From Halorubrum sp. Atlit-26R (GTDB taxonomy: Archaea; Halobacteriota; Halobacteria; Halobacteriales; Haloferacaceae), in assembly GCF_003666015.1 (NCBI RefSeq), contig NZ_QPLT01000015.1, positions 36,437 through 100,436 of the forward strand: a stretch of DNA of 64,000 nucleotides. Direction: 5' to 3'. Shown here one piece after another: positions 50,203-58,401 of the stretch (positions are counted from its first letter, which is position 1; each line of letters opens with the position of its first letter). Made by a program: the position numbers and the translations under genes. The notes below the pieces were generated by a model. That model was given only the letters and a program-made list of their open reading frames with translations. It made no database searches and was not told the DNA's origin.

Positions 50203-50973
50203 ATGCGAATCGAGAACAGCTTCATCCCCGTCGAAGGGGTGGGCGAGACGACCGAACGGCGCCTCTGGGAGCGAGGGGTCACGACGTGGGACGAGTTCGA
50301 TCCCGCGGTCGACGTCGCGGGCGTGGGCGCGACGACCGCCGACCGGATCGAGTCGTTCATCGCGGAGGCGCTCGCGCGGCTCGACGACGGGGATTCCGCC
50401 TACTTCGACCGGGAGTTCCCCTCGGGCGAGCGCTGGCGGCTCTACGAGAACTTCCGCGAGGAGACCTGCTTCTTCGACATCGAGACGACCGGCCTCGACG
50501 AGCGGCGCGACCGCGTGACGACGGTCAGCTTCCATCAGGGCGGCGAGACGACGACGCTCGTCGCGGGTGAGGACCTCACCGCCCGGCGCCTCCGCGAGCG
50601 GTTCGCCGACGCGAGCCTGCTCGCGACGTTCAACGGTGCGCGCTTCGACGTCCCCTTCCTCGAGACCTCCTTCGACGTCGAGATCGACACGCCGCACCTC
50701 GATCTCATGTACCCCGCGAAGCGGATCGGGCTCTCGGGCGGCCTCAAGCCGATCGAGAAGCAGCTGGGAATCGATCGCGACAGGCCGGACATCTCCGGGC
50801 GCGACGCGGTCCGTCTCTGGCGCGAGTACGAGCGCGGCGACGAGGCGGCGCTGGAGACGCTCGTCTCGTACAACCGCGAGGACGCGGTGAACCTCCGGAC
50901 GCTCGCCGACACCGTCTGCGATCGGCTCGACGACGAGGTGTTCGTCGCCGCCCCGGACGGAGACGGCGACTGA
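50203..50973 (+). CDS. RNase H-like 3'-5' exonuclease domain protein
   Basis: A 256-residue protein from ATG 50203. An N-terminal helix-hairpin-helix-like segment (GVGETTERRLWERGV, VAGVGATTADRIESFI) precedes an RNase_H_2/DnaQ-type fold: CFFDIETTGLDE (DxE, about residues 90-96), LATFNGARFDVPFLE (second Asp), HLDLMYPAK and YNREDAVNLRTLAD (YxxxD). All DEDDy-type acidic residues are present. It probably trims or processes nucleic acid in repair. Confidence 0.9.
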   Translation: MRIENSFIPVEGVGETTERRLWERGVTTWDEFDPAVDVAGVGATTADRIESFIAEALARLDDGDSAYFDREFPSGERWRLYENFREETCFFDIETTGLDERRDRVTTVSFHQGGETTTLVAGEDLTARRLRERFADASLLATFNGARFDVPFLETSFDVEIDTPHLDLMYPAKRIGLSGGLKPIEKQLGIDRDRPDISGRDAVRLWREYERGDEAALETLVSYNREDAVNLRTLADTVCDRLDDEVFVAAPDGDGD

Positions 50974-51074
50974 GAGGGACCCGATAGGTCGAGGACGGCG
51001 GGTATGGACCGCCGCGATGGGAGCCGCCGGAGACGGCGACGCCGACGCGCTCGTAGTCGGCGAACCGGTTCCGG

Positions 51075-52028
51075 TTACCGGCGCAGGACGATACCGCTGT
51101 TACCGACGACGACGGCGTCGCCGTCCACGTCGACCGCGTTGAGGTTCTCGCCGGTCGGCGTGTCGAGGGCGAACCGGTCGTCGGCGGTCAGCTCTTGAAC
51201 GACGCCGCCGCTGCCGACGACGTAGCCGGCCTCGCCGTCCGTCTCGACGTCGACGAGGTCGGCGTCGCCGAGGGCGTCGGGCGTCCAGTTCGCGCCGCCG
51301 TACGTCAGAACGGTTCCGTTGCCGCCCGAGACGGCGACGTCGTCGGGCGCGTCGCTGTCGAGGCCGTAGAACGTCACGTTCGCGTCCTCGATGCCGATGG
51401 CGTTCCAGGTGACGCCGTCGTCGGTGGCGAAGACGCGACCGTTCGTGTCGATCGCGTGCCCGCTGCGGGGACCGTGGAAGTCGATCGCGGGGAGAGCGGA
51501 GCCGCTGCCCGGCGTGACGTAGTCCCACGTGCCCGCGGCGCCGTTCTCGAAGCTGTAGTAGATCTTCCCGGAGTCGCCGGCGACGTAGACGTTCGCTTCG
51601 CCGGCGGCGCCGGTGACGGCGACCGAATTGTAGTTGTTCGTGTTGTCCATCGGCGCGGAGTGGTCCACGAGCGTGTCGGTCGCGGGAATGTACTCGCCGA
51701 CGGCGCCGCTCGCGCCGACGAACCAGACGCGCTCGCCGTCGTCGGTGACGGCGGCGCCGTAGAGGTTGTTCCCGTTCCCGGTCGGGCCGCCGTCGCGAAG
51801 CGTCCGCCAGCCCTCGTCCCCGCGGGCGGAGAGGACGCCGCCGCCGCCGACCGCGAAGCGGCCGGCGTCCGCCGACACCACGTCGTGGAGCGTGCTGTCG
51901 GTCTCCGTCGCCTCGACGGTCCAGTCGCTCTCCGCGGCCGCGGCGACGCCGGTCACGCTTCCCGATGCGACGATCGCACCCAGCCCCGCCAGCGTCGCGC
52001 GGCGGGTCGTCGTCAGTGGTCGGCTCAT
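51075..52028 (-). CDS. Tat-exported beta-propeller protein
   Basis: A 317-residue protein whose N-terminus (PLTTTRRATLAGLGAIVASG, ending AAAAES) is a twin-arginine signal peptide. The mature part is a series of repeats such as FAVGGGGVLSARGDEGW, WFVGASGAVGEY, YVAGDSGKIYYSFENG, VAVSGGNGTVLTYGG and VVVGNSGIVLR, a YCF48/Kelch-like propeller. It lacks a C-terminal anchor, so it is likely secreted. No enzyme motif. Low Lys and high Asp content fit an extracellular haloarchaeal protein. Confidence 0.88.
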   Translation of the reverse strand: MSRPLTTTRRATLAGLGAIVASGSVTGVAAAAESDWTVEATETDSTLHDVVSADAGRFAVGGGGVLSARGDEGWRTLRDGGPTGNGNNLYGAAVTDDGERVWFVGASGAVGEYIPATDTLVDHSAPMDNTNNYNSVAVTGAAGEANVYVAGDSGKIYYSFENGAAGTWDYVTPGSGSALPAIDFHGPRSGHAIDTNGRVFATDDGVTWNAIGIEDANVTFYGLDSDAPDDVAVSGGNGTVLTYGGANWTPDALGDADLVDVETDGEAGYVVGSGGVVQELTADDRFALDTPTGENLNAVDVDGDAVVVGNSGIVLRR

Positions 52029-52219
52029 GACGCACTCGGGGTTTTCGGTGCCTGTTGTAAGTGCCTTGTGTCAGTTTAGAGTTCTCCTGAAATTAAATCG
52101 CCTAAAACCGCGTTAAACGTCGACCGGAGCGACGATCCACGCCGCAAAACGACTCGTTCACCGTCCACAAAGCGGCGTGTCGGGCCCTAATACCGGATTT
52201 TAATGGTTCATCCGAAGTA

Positions 52220-52237
52220 GGCCGAACACGTTCGGCC
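52220..52237 (-). terminator. hairpin after the bactofilin-like gene
   Basis: GGCCGAAC (52220-52227) and GTTCGGCC (52230-52237) form an 8-bp inverted repeat just past the stop at 52245. No T-run follows on the minus strand, so a terminator role is possible but not shown. Beyond it, 52029-52219 contains AT-rich upstream sequence of the propeller gene (its likely promoter region) and no gene that I can see. Confidence 0.35.
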
Positions 52238-52244
52238 CGACGGG

Positions 52245-53348
52245 TCAGAACTCGTCTTCGGATTCGGCCGCGTCCACCGCCGCTCCGGCGTCGGCGGTCA
52301 CCGCCGCGGTCTCGCTCTCGGTCGCGTCGTCGCCGGACTCCGGGTCGTCGGCTCGTTCGCCGTCGCCGCCCTCGTCGCCGTCAGCGGCTTCGTCCGCTTC
52401 GTCACCGTCGAGCTCGTCGGACTGCTCGGCCGCTGTTTCCTCGGCATCGACATCTCGCTCGTCGGCTTCCTCGGCCTCTTCTTCCGTCTCGTCGGCCTCT
52501 TCTTCTGCTTCCGTCTCCTGGATCAGCTTCATCTCCCCGCGCGCACGGAGGGTACCCTGGATCTCCGCGCCGTCGTACACCACTAAGTCGCCCGCGGAGA
52601 CGTCGCCGAGGACGCGCGCGCCGCTCTCGACGGTCACGGTCCCGCCGCGGGTCGTCACGTCGCCGTGGATGATCGTGTCGGCGCCGACGGTCACGTCCTC
52701 GCGGGCGCGCAGCGACCCGAACACCTCGTTGCGCTCGCCGACGCGGATCGACGCCGCGCGGAGGTTGCCGTGGAGGCGGCAGTCGTCGCCGACCGTGGCC
52801 GGGGTCGACACGCGCCACGCGTCGTCGGAGATCTCGGCGCTCCGCGGGACCAAGAGGGGATCCCGAACGTCGTCGCCGTCGGCGAGCGCCTCGGCCAGCT
52901 CGTCGGCCGCGTCGGTCTCGCCGACGCGCAGCAGCTGCGAGAGGACGATGAAGTAGAAGACGATCGTCGGCACCGGGTTGCGGATGACGATCCACCCGTT
53001 GGCCTCGAACCCCTCTTCGATCGTCACGTCGTCGCCGATGTCGAGGTCGCCCGACACCATCAGGCGGCCGGTGACGGTCACGCGCTCGCCGAGGTAGGCG
53101 TCCTCGCCGACCAGCACGTTGCCGTCGACGGAACACCAGGTGTCGAGCCGGCAGTCCCCCTCGGCCTCGATGTCGTCGCCGACGCGCACGCGCTCGCCGA
53201 TCGCGACGTTGCGGCCGCGGACGCCGAGCTCGACGGTCGACTGCCCGCCCACGAGCACGTCGCCGTCGACGACCACGTCGTGCTCCTCGACGGTCGTCCC
53301 GGACGGGATCGAGAGCTCCTCTATCGGACCGTCTCCTCGCAGCGACAC
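52245..53348 (-). CDS. bactofilin-like polymer-forming protein
   Basis: A 367-residue protein with GTG start 53346-53348. Residues 20-125 and 185-265 are strings of short hydrophobic repeats (VVDGDVLVGGQSTVELG, NVLVGEDAYLGERVTVTG, RVLGDVSAGDLVVYDGAEIQGTLRARG) typical of the right-handed beta-helix of bactofilins. Between them is a helix-forming hydrophobic stretch (PVPTIVFYFIVLSQLLRVG, about 126-144), which might contact membrane or a partner. The last 90 residues are very acidic low complexity. It probably polymerises as a cytoskeletal or surface scaffold. Confidence 0.82.
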   Translation of the reverse strand: MSLRGDGPIEELSIPSGTTVEEHDVVVDGDVLVGGQSTVELGVRGRNVAIGERVRVGDDIEAEGDCRLDTWCSVDGNVLVGEDAYLGERVTVTGRLMVSGDLDIGDDVTIEEGFEANGWIVIRNPVPTIVFYFIVLSQLLRVGETDAADELAEALADGDDVRDPLLVPRSAEISDDAWRVSTPATVGDDCRLHGNLRAASIRVGERNEVFGSLRAREDVTVGADTIIHGDVTTRGGTVTVESGARVLGDVSAGDLVVYDGAEIQGTLRARGEMKLIQETEAEEEADETEEEAEEADERDVDAEETAAEQSDELDGDEADEAADGDEGGDGERADDPESGDDATESETAAVTADAGAAVDAAESEDEF

Positions 53349-53517
53349 ACCGGGAGCAGTCGCCCCGCGCTTATAAACGGTGCGGGGCGTCGGACGCGCG
53401 TCGGACGCACGCGCGCAGCGTCAGGGCCGCAGGACTCCCTTCCGGATCGGGACGTGAATCCCTACCGCGGCGGATCACGGTCGCTGCGCTTTTCAGTGCG
53501 CCGCCGAAGAGGCACCC

Positions 53518-53697
53518 ATGGGATTCGGATCGTACGACGAGAGCGAACAGAAGGACCAGGACGTCGACACCGACGAGGACGACGCGGTGAACGTCCACGA
53601 GAACGACCACGACGGCGACGTCTCCATCGAGGGCGACGCCGACACCGACGACCTCGTCGGCCGCCTCTCCGAGATGCGGGACGACGACGAGGAGTAA
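53518..53697 (+). CDS. DUF5786-type small acidic protein
   Basis: A 59-residue protein from ATG 53518 to TAA 53695-53697. MGFGSYDESEQKDQDVDTDE, HENDHDGDVSIEG and DDLVGRLSEMRDDDEE match the haloarchaeal family I know as DUF5786. Probably disordered with a C-terminal helix; it may bind a larger partner. Function unknown. Confidence 0.82.
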   Translation: MGFGSYDESEQKDQDVDTDEDDAVNVHENDHDGDVSIEGDADTDDLVGRLSEMRDDDEE

Positions 53698-53800
53698 CAG
53701 ACGACGACCGCCGCCGTCGCGGAACCGTCGAGGCTGAGCCCCGCGGCGGCGACTGACTCGTGTCGCGCTCCTTTTACAGATACGTCGCGTACGCCGACGC

Positions 53801-53998
53801 ATGAGCACCGATCTGACGTTCACCGACCGCGGCGTCGACGTCGTCTACGAGGGGACCGAGTTCGAGTTAGAGAAGACGCTGATCGAGGACGCGACCGGGA
53901 AGTCGTACCGCGACGTCACCGACCACGAGGTCCTGACGATCGTCGCCGAGGACCCGGAGCTGGACGGCGAGCCGGTCCGGATCGGCGACGTGCTGTAG
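53801..53998 (+). CDS. DUF5800-type small protein
   Basis: A 65-residue protein from ATG 53801: DVVYEGTEFELEKTLIEDAT, SYRDVTDHEVLTIVAED and PVRIGDVL. This matches my memory of the haloarchaeal family DUF5800, a short alpha/beta protein with no known function. Monocistronic. The CTTTTACA region (53771-53778) about 26 bp ahead may be its TATA box. Confidence 0.82.
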   Translation: MSTDLTFTDRGVDVVYEGTEFELEKTLIEDATGKSYRDVTDHEVLTIVAEDPELDGEPVRIGDVL

Positions 53999-54100
53999 CG
54001 TCCCGGGACAGGGCTGTCGCGCTCACTCGACCGCGGCGCTACCGCTGCGGTCCCACGTTCCGACCGGACGACTTTTTCCCACGCCCTCCGAAGCGAGGGT

Positions 54101-54301
54101 ATGGAGATCGGATTCGACCTCGGCGCGAACGTCCCGTCCGGCGTGTTCGCGCTCCACGCCGTCATCGCCCTCGTGTTCCTGGGCCTCGCGGGCGTGAACG
54201 GCGCGAACGGCGAACTGATCGGGTTAGGGATCTACCTCGCGATGGCGGGCATGATCGCCCTCGTCGGCGTCATGGCCGCGCGGATCGTGGCGCGGCGGTA
54301 G
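54101..54301 (+). CDS. small two-helix membrane protein
   Basis: A 66-residue protein from ATG 54101. Hydrophobic segments are at about residues 16-32 (VFALHAVIALVFLGLAG) and 38-60 (LIGLGIYLAMAGMIALVGVMA), with a basic C-terminus RIVARR. TTTTT at 54072-54076 about 26 bp upstream may be the TATA element. No family recognised. Confidence 0.75.
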   Translation: MEIGFDLGANVPSGVFALHAVIALVFLGLAGVNGANGELIGLGIYLAMAGMIALVGVMAARIVARR

Positions 54302-54575
54302 TCGGAAGCCGAATCGAATTTTCGACGACGCCGACCGGCCGACGAGCCCGTTCCTGTCCGTCGAGTACGCTTCTATTCCCCTACTCCGTTAGGGCCCGAT
54401 CACGATCCAGACCAACCTTGGGCTGAACGGCTCTGTTGAAATCCTTCGGAAGTGATACATTCTGACCGGTGCGTGGTCAGTATAGACGTAGCGACGAGCG
54501 ATTTGGGGAGTAGGTATCGCAGATCTGCGGCCGCGATGTCGTATTTAAATAACCACGAGCGACGGCGACGAGTAC

Positions 54576-54581
54576 TTATAA
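54576..54581 (+). promoter_or_regulatory. candidate TATA box of ncRNA copy C
   Basis: TTATAA centred about 26 bp upstream of P1 (54604). A second AT-rich box, TATTTAAATAA (54542-54552), lies about 30 bp further upstream and is shared with copy B but absent from copy A. Confidence 0.45.
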
Positions 54582-54603
54582 AAAGGGGTGCGGTGGCGCG
54601 TGC

Positions 54604-54847
54604 CGACGAGCGCCAGGAGGGCGCGAGTCGCACGCGCGAGGGACGCCGCGAACGCCCGTAGGGCGTGAGCGGCGAGGTTGGGGAGGCGTGAGGCTGCAGT
54701 GCTGAGCGGTGCGGGGCGGGACTCAAAGGGGCAGTCGCGAGGCGGCCGCAGGCGACGTAAGCACCGCAACGAGGGAGCGAACGAAGTGAGTGACCGAGTG
54801 AGGAGCGCAGCGAGCGTGCGGCCGCCTCGCGACTGGGGCTTTGGAGG
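54604..54847 (+). ncRNA. candidate structured RNA, copy C
   Basis: P1 (54604-54630): CGAC, GA, GCGCC, loop AGGAG, GGCGC, GA, GTCG. P2 (54644-54674): CGCCGC, GA, ACGCCC, loop GTA, GGGCGT, GA, GCGGCG. P3: perfect 19-bp helix 54732-54750 with 54817-54835, arm CAGTCGCGAGGCGGCCGCA. Compared with copy A, P3 differs at positions 4 and 15, both compensated. The linker GAGGTTGGGGAGGCGTGAGG and the P3 interior are nearly identical to copy A. The 3' limit is taken from the conserved CTTTGGAGG. Confidence 0.6.
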
Positions 54848-55013
54848 CCGTCATCCCAGCAGTCTCAATTATTTATAAACAGCCAACGGCAAAACCGAGA
54901 TTTTACTTATACAAGACCTCACTCACGACGTACTCCCGCTACCGATCAGGAAGCACCATTCAGCGACCGAGTTTTCATCCCAATTTATATTTGAAGAATA
55001 GGGTTTCAACAGA

Positions 55014-55265
55014 GTCGCTTGAGGTCGTTCCCGTTGAGACCGATGAAGAACGCCAGATCGTACTCAAGGCTGTGAATTATTTCGACGACCGAATGATCGC
55101 GTTCGATTCGTTCCATGCCGCTACTACCGAAACTCGTGGCACCCCCTCTCAAGCTCTGACAAACCATACGAGGATATCGGTCCCGAGCGTCTTCCGCTGG
55201 AACCGATTGCGAGGAGTGAGCCGTGCCTCAGACGGACTGAGCACACCGAACCTATCCGTTTCTAA
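55014..55265 (+). pseudogene. 3' remnant of a PIN-domain (VapC-like) gene, frameshifted
   Basis: Directly after the right terminal repeat the frame reads SLEVVPVETDEERQIVLKAV and FDDRMIAFDSFHAATTETRG, like the C-terminal half of haloarchaeal PIN toxins. Near 55145-55157 the frame shifts, and the rest continues one frame over as SSDKPYEDIGPERLPLEPIA to a stop at 55263-55265. The 5' half, with the start and first PIN acidic residues, is missing, presumably removed by the element insertion. No antitoxin gene is present. Confidence 0.5.
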
Positions 55266-55292
55266 GCGTCCCAACGACGTCCAAGCTGAATG

Positions 55293-55508
55293 TCACCGCT
55301 CTCTGAATTTGACCGTGTAGCCGTTATTGCGGAGTGCTTCAACGAGTTCGTCTCCACGCTCGATTGTGAACTCGTGGAACGAGTTAGTGGGGCTATCTGC
55401 CGAATACAGCTCTGAGTCGATATTCTCCGGAATTTCGTTTTGATGGGTATCTTCTTGGACGACAACGGGCTGGCTGGGTACGTGGGTAGAACTGCTATCT
55501 TCTGACAT
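55293..55508 (-). CDS. 71-residue orphan protein, AT-rich
   Basis: From ATG 55506-55508: MSEDSSSTHVPSQPVVVQED, then NIDSELYSADSPTNSFHEF and a C-terminal helix ERGDELVEALRNNGYTVKF. It is acidic but has low G+C and many Ser/Asn/Gln. It could be a small antitoxin-like or phage-derived protein; I recognise no family. It lies between the PIN remnant and another IS-type end. Confidence 0.5.
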   Translation of the reverse strand: MSEDSSSTHVPSQPVVVQEDTHQNEIPENIDSELYSADSPTNSFHEFTIERGDELVEALRNNGYTVKFRER

Positions 55509-55615
55509 TCGGACATACCGTGTTACAACTATTCGGTCATTTGAATTCCGATTCTGATCTCCGTTGAGAGGGCTATCTGACGCGATTGTAGACGCCGGCA
55601 GGTGTAGATTTACCG

Positions 55616-55680
55616 GGCTCTGTTGAAACCCTCAGGAACTGATCTATTCTCACCCAGTCGCGGTCAGTACAGTTGAATCA
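55616..55680 (+). repeat. solo left-end copy of the TIR element
   Basis: GGCTCTGTTGAAACCC (55616-55631), then a stretch that aligns with the left end at 54429 through GGTCAGTA (about 55668-55675). No right end follows. It is the inverse complement, with one mismatch, of the right end at 55001-55016. Confidence 0.6.
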
Positions 55681-55723
55681 GGTATCGTGAGTTTATTGAT
55701 GTCGAACGAACAAACTAAATCGG

Positions 55724-55946
<223 letters not shown>

Positions 55947-56124
55947 CTCTCCTCGATTCTCCGTAATTCGGGACGCACAAGCCATCCCTTCGAAGTTACA
56001 GTGTTCGTTCACGGTTCAGGCAATCGAATCAGGGACGTTTGGAGAGACAGCTACCGTATCTGATTCCGACAGCTTCAATTTCGGTTGAGATGGGAAAGAA
56101 CGGGCCGGAGAGAGTACGAATCAC

Positions 56125-56207
56125 GCGGACTTCGCTCCGCTCGTCCGCTGCGTTCAAATGCCTCCTAAGCGCGTTGCTGCCGCTCGCGAGTTTGCTCGCG
56201 GCAGCAG
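56125..56207 (-). repeat. inverted repeats trailing tRNA-Trp
   Basis: The proximal hairpin is GCTGC/GCAGC (56176-56180 with 56201-56205) continued by CGCGAG/CTCGCG (56185-56190 with 56195-56200), loop TTTG. The distal hairpin around GCGGAC/GTCCGC (56125-56148) is flanked by a degenerate T-arm-like CGTTCAAATG. The layout mirrors the two inverted repeats after tRNA-iMet at 39057-39173. Confidence 0.55.
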
Positions 56208-56211
56208 AAAG

Positions 56212-56386
56212 TGGGGCCGGAGGGATTTGAACCCCCGATCGACTGATATCTCCGGTGCGCCTCGGAACTCCAGAGGGTCGTCAACACGACCGATGATCAG
56301 TCGGCCGCTCGGTATATCAGTCTGGAGTGTCGTCCCGGGCGCAAGCCTCTGGAGTCAGTCGCCATGCCTGGCTTGGCCACAGCCCC
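56212..56386 (-). tRNA. tRNA-Trp (CCA) with about 101-nt intron
   Basis: Exon 1 runs from GGGGCTGTGGCCAAGCC through the anticodon loop CTCCAG. Exon 2 starts ATCAGTCGATC and ends with T arm GGGGGTTCAAATCCCTC and acceptor CGGCCCCA. The 74-nt mature cloverleaf is complete with the intron removed, and the intron begins after position 37 as in other archaea. Haloarchaeal tRNA-Trp introns are known to act as box C/D guides for 2'-O-methylation of the same tRNA; GACTGA-type D-box sequences are visible here. Confidence 0.95.
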
Positions 56387-56524
56387 GCGTGATCTCGCAT
56401 CAGACCGTTGCCGAAACGCGGATAAAGGGGTTTCGATCGCGGGCGTTCGGTGGACGGGGACGCGCTCTCGGTCCCGCGAATATCGGTCCACTCCGGCGCC
56501 GTGCGGGACGGAGGGAAACCGACG

Positions 56525-56749
56525 CTACTCCCGGTCGTCGGCGCTCCAGTCGCAGTCCTGGCACTTGTAGCCGGTGACGAACTCGGTCACGCTCGGCATG
56601 TACCCGACCGAGATGACGTCGCCGCCGCACTCCGGGCAGTCGCGGTCGGCGTCCGCGATCGACTCGGCCTCCAGCACCGACTCACCTTCGACCAGCTCTG
56701 CGAGCTTCTCGGGCGTCACCATCCGCCCCTGAACGACGCGGTTCGACAT
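56525..56749 (-). CDS. DUF5795-type zinc-ribbon protein
   Basis: A 74-residue protein from ATG 56747-56749: MSNRVVQGRMVTPEKLAELV, then a two-CxxC ribbon, DCPECGGDVISVGYMPSV and GYKCQDCDWSADDRE. This matches the haloarchaeal family I know as DUF5795. It may bind nucleic acid or protein. Monocistronic, upstream of tRNA-Trp's 5' side. Confidence 0.83.
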   Translation of the reverse strand: MSNRVVQGRMVTPEKLAELVEGESVLEAESIADADRDCPECGGDVISVGYMPSVTEFVTGYKCQDCDWSADDRE

Positions 56750-56857
56750 ACCTGCCGTTCGGGGTCGAGTACCTAAACCCCGGCGACACGCGCGGGACGC
56801 GGAGCGACGACCGACGCGGGTCGAACGCGTCGGGGGTCGCGACCGATTATCCCGGGA

Positions 56858-57877
56858 CTACAGCCACGGCGCCCGGGAGTCGTCGTCCGTGAACGGATCC
56901 GGATCGTCGTCGGTCTCGCGCCCCTCGCCGCCGTTCGCGAGGACTGCGACGTCGTCGTCGACGATGGGAGAGGGGCCCTCGGGGGGTGCGTCGAGCGGGG
57001 GATCGCTCGGCGACTCCGCGGGCTCCTCGCGGCCGTCGGTCGGGTCCGCGTCCGACGCGTCCTCTTCGTCGACCGATTCGCCGTCGTCCGGCGCGTCGCC
57101 GTCGTGCGCGTCGCCGTCGCCGGCGGCGCTCGCCACGCCGTCCGAGTTCGGGTCGTACGCGAACAGGGTCGTCACGGCGAGCACGGCGAGCGCGATGGGC
57201 GCGTCCGTCTGCATGAGGTCGAACGGGCCGAGCAGGATCGGCAGCGCGAGCACGCCCAGCGCGACCGCGGAGCCGAAGCGGAACCGGTCGATGTCGACGC
57301 GACCGCGGAGGTGCGGCGACAGCAGCGCGATCGACAGCGCGAACCCGACGCCCACGGCGGCGGCCGCGGTGCCGTTGACCACGTACTCGGTCGAGGTCCG
57401 CAGGGCGAACCCCGACGGGTCGAAGCTCGCGACGAGCCCGAGCCCGATGATCACGCCCGGGCTCGGCAGGTACTCGCCGACCTCCGAGCTGGCGGTCTTG
57501 GCGGCGACGGTCAGGATGACGAGCCCGGCGAACCGCTCGAAGACGGGGAGATCGAGGAGCCCCTGGAGGGTCGGCGCGAGCGCGGCCTCGACGGCGGCGA
57601 CCGGGATGATCACCGCGCCGATCAGCAGGATCGAGGCCGCCATCTCCCGACGGGAGCCGTCCATCTCCGCGAGGATCACCGCGGCGGTCGCGGAGCCGCC
57701 GAAGATGAGGATGCCGGTCTCGACGACGCCCGTGGCCGAGCCGAGGACGCCGGCGACGACGAGGGCGGGGAAGATGCCGTCGACGAGCGGCAGGGCCATG
57801 ACGGTCGCGAGCAGCTTCGTCGCGCTCCCGACCTGCTGTTCGAGCCGCAGGGCGACCGGGTGACGTGACGTGCTCAT
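56858..57877 (-). CDS. DUF5794-type membrane protein with acidic tail
   Basis: A 339-residue protein from ATG 57875-57877 (MSTSRHPVALRLEQQVGSAT). About seven to eight hydrophobic segments lie between residues 20 and 245 (LLATVMALPLVDGIFPALVV, MAASILLIGAVIIPVAAVEAAL, VALGVLALPILLGPFD). It has an acidic, Pro-rich cytosolic tail of nearly 90 residues ending in DDDSRAPWL. It matches my memory of haloarchaeal DUF5794. Function unknown, possibly transport-related. Confidence 0.82.
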   Translation of the reverse strand: MSTSRHPVALRLEQQVGSATKLLATVMALPLVDGIFPALVVAGVLGSATGVVETGILIFGGSATAAVILAEMDGSRREMAASILLIGAVIIPVAAVEAALAPTLQGLLDLPVFERFAGLVILTVAAKTASSEVGEYLPSPGVIIGLGLVASFDPSGFALRTSTEYVVNGTAAAAVGVGFALSIALLSPHLRGRVDIDRFRFGSAVALGVLALPILLGPFDLMQTDAPIALAVLAVTTLFAYDPNSDGVASAAGDGDAHDGDAPDDGESVDEEDASDADPTDGREEPAESPSDPPLDAPPEGPSPIVDDDVAVLANGGEGRETDDDPDPFTDDDSRAPWL

Positions 57878-58401
57878 TTAGGGACGATAGCCCTGACCGG
57901 CGGGGTGGCGGTGGGACGCGTGCGACTCGCGGTGGTCCGGGGACCGGCACGCGGAGTCCACGCCGCGGGGGGTCCGACGAGCCCATGTAAAGGGTTTGCG
58001 CGGATTGCCGGCTGTAAAGCGGACGCCGAGGTCGGCGTTCGGCTGGCCGGCGATGCGCGCGTTCACGGGACTGTCGGAGTCCATACCCAATATACGTGTT
58101 TCGGTCGCGTTAAAGGTTGTGTGAGACGTGTCCGCACGACACGAATGATCGACGACGAGAGTAGTGCTTCGATGACGATACATCGACATTCCCGGAACAT
58201 CCCCGATCATCTCTCGGTTTCCGCGTCTCGGATCGTCGATCGCGTCCGGGCGACCGCGGTCCGTCACGCGTGCGACGGCGGTGACGGGACTCGGCCGTCG
58301 AAATACCCACTATCGTGTATACAACACGGATTTGAATGTGACCAACCACCACGTCCGTGCCGTCTCGCAACGCTTTTCATCGGCCGTTCATGACGCATTA
58401 T
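57878..58401. other. 524-bp gap before guaB, possible 68-residue ORF
   Basis: A minus-strand frame 57878-58084 (start ATG 58082-58084, stop TAA adjacent to the DUF5794 start) would encode a 68-residue basic, His/Arg/Pro-rich product (MDSDSPVNARIAGQPNADLG). A CTTTAA box about 26 bp ahead could serve it. Composition does not look like a folded haloarchaeal protein, so I do not call it a gene. Nothing else supported is visible; CGCTTTTC (58370-58377) may be the guaB TATA element. Confidence 0.3.

Larger units (their letters stand above)
54429..55016 (+). mobile_element. 588-bp TIR-bounded non-autonomous element carrying ncRNA copy C
   Basis: The left end GGCTCTGTTGAAATCC (54429-54444) and right end GGGTTTCAACAGAGTC (55001-55016) are inverted repeats with two mismatches. 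The interior holds the left flank with TATTTAAATAA, ncRNA copy C (54604-54847) and a right flank with ATTTATAAACAGCC. No transposase is encoded. GGCTCTGTTGAAA resembles ends of haloarchaeal IS6-family elements, so mobilisation in trans is plausible. The flanking 8-bp sequences (GGCTGAAC and CGCTTGAG) do not match, so no target duplication is seen. Confidence 0.6.

Noticed and set aside
54421..55024. 8-bp target-site duplication around the TIR element
   Set aside because: Flanks GGCTGAAC and CGCTTGAG do not match, so none claimed.
54841..55320. 159-residue plus-strand frame starting in the ncRNA flank
   Set aside because: It reads through the element's right end into the PIN remnant and leaves the PIN frame after about 55145; better explained as element plus frameshifted pseudogene.
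57878..58267. 129-residue minus-strand frame upstream of DUF5794
   Set aside because: Composition is not that of a folded haloarchaeal protein. Only a 68-residue sub-frame has a plausible promoter, and it is noted as a weak possibility.
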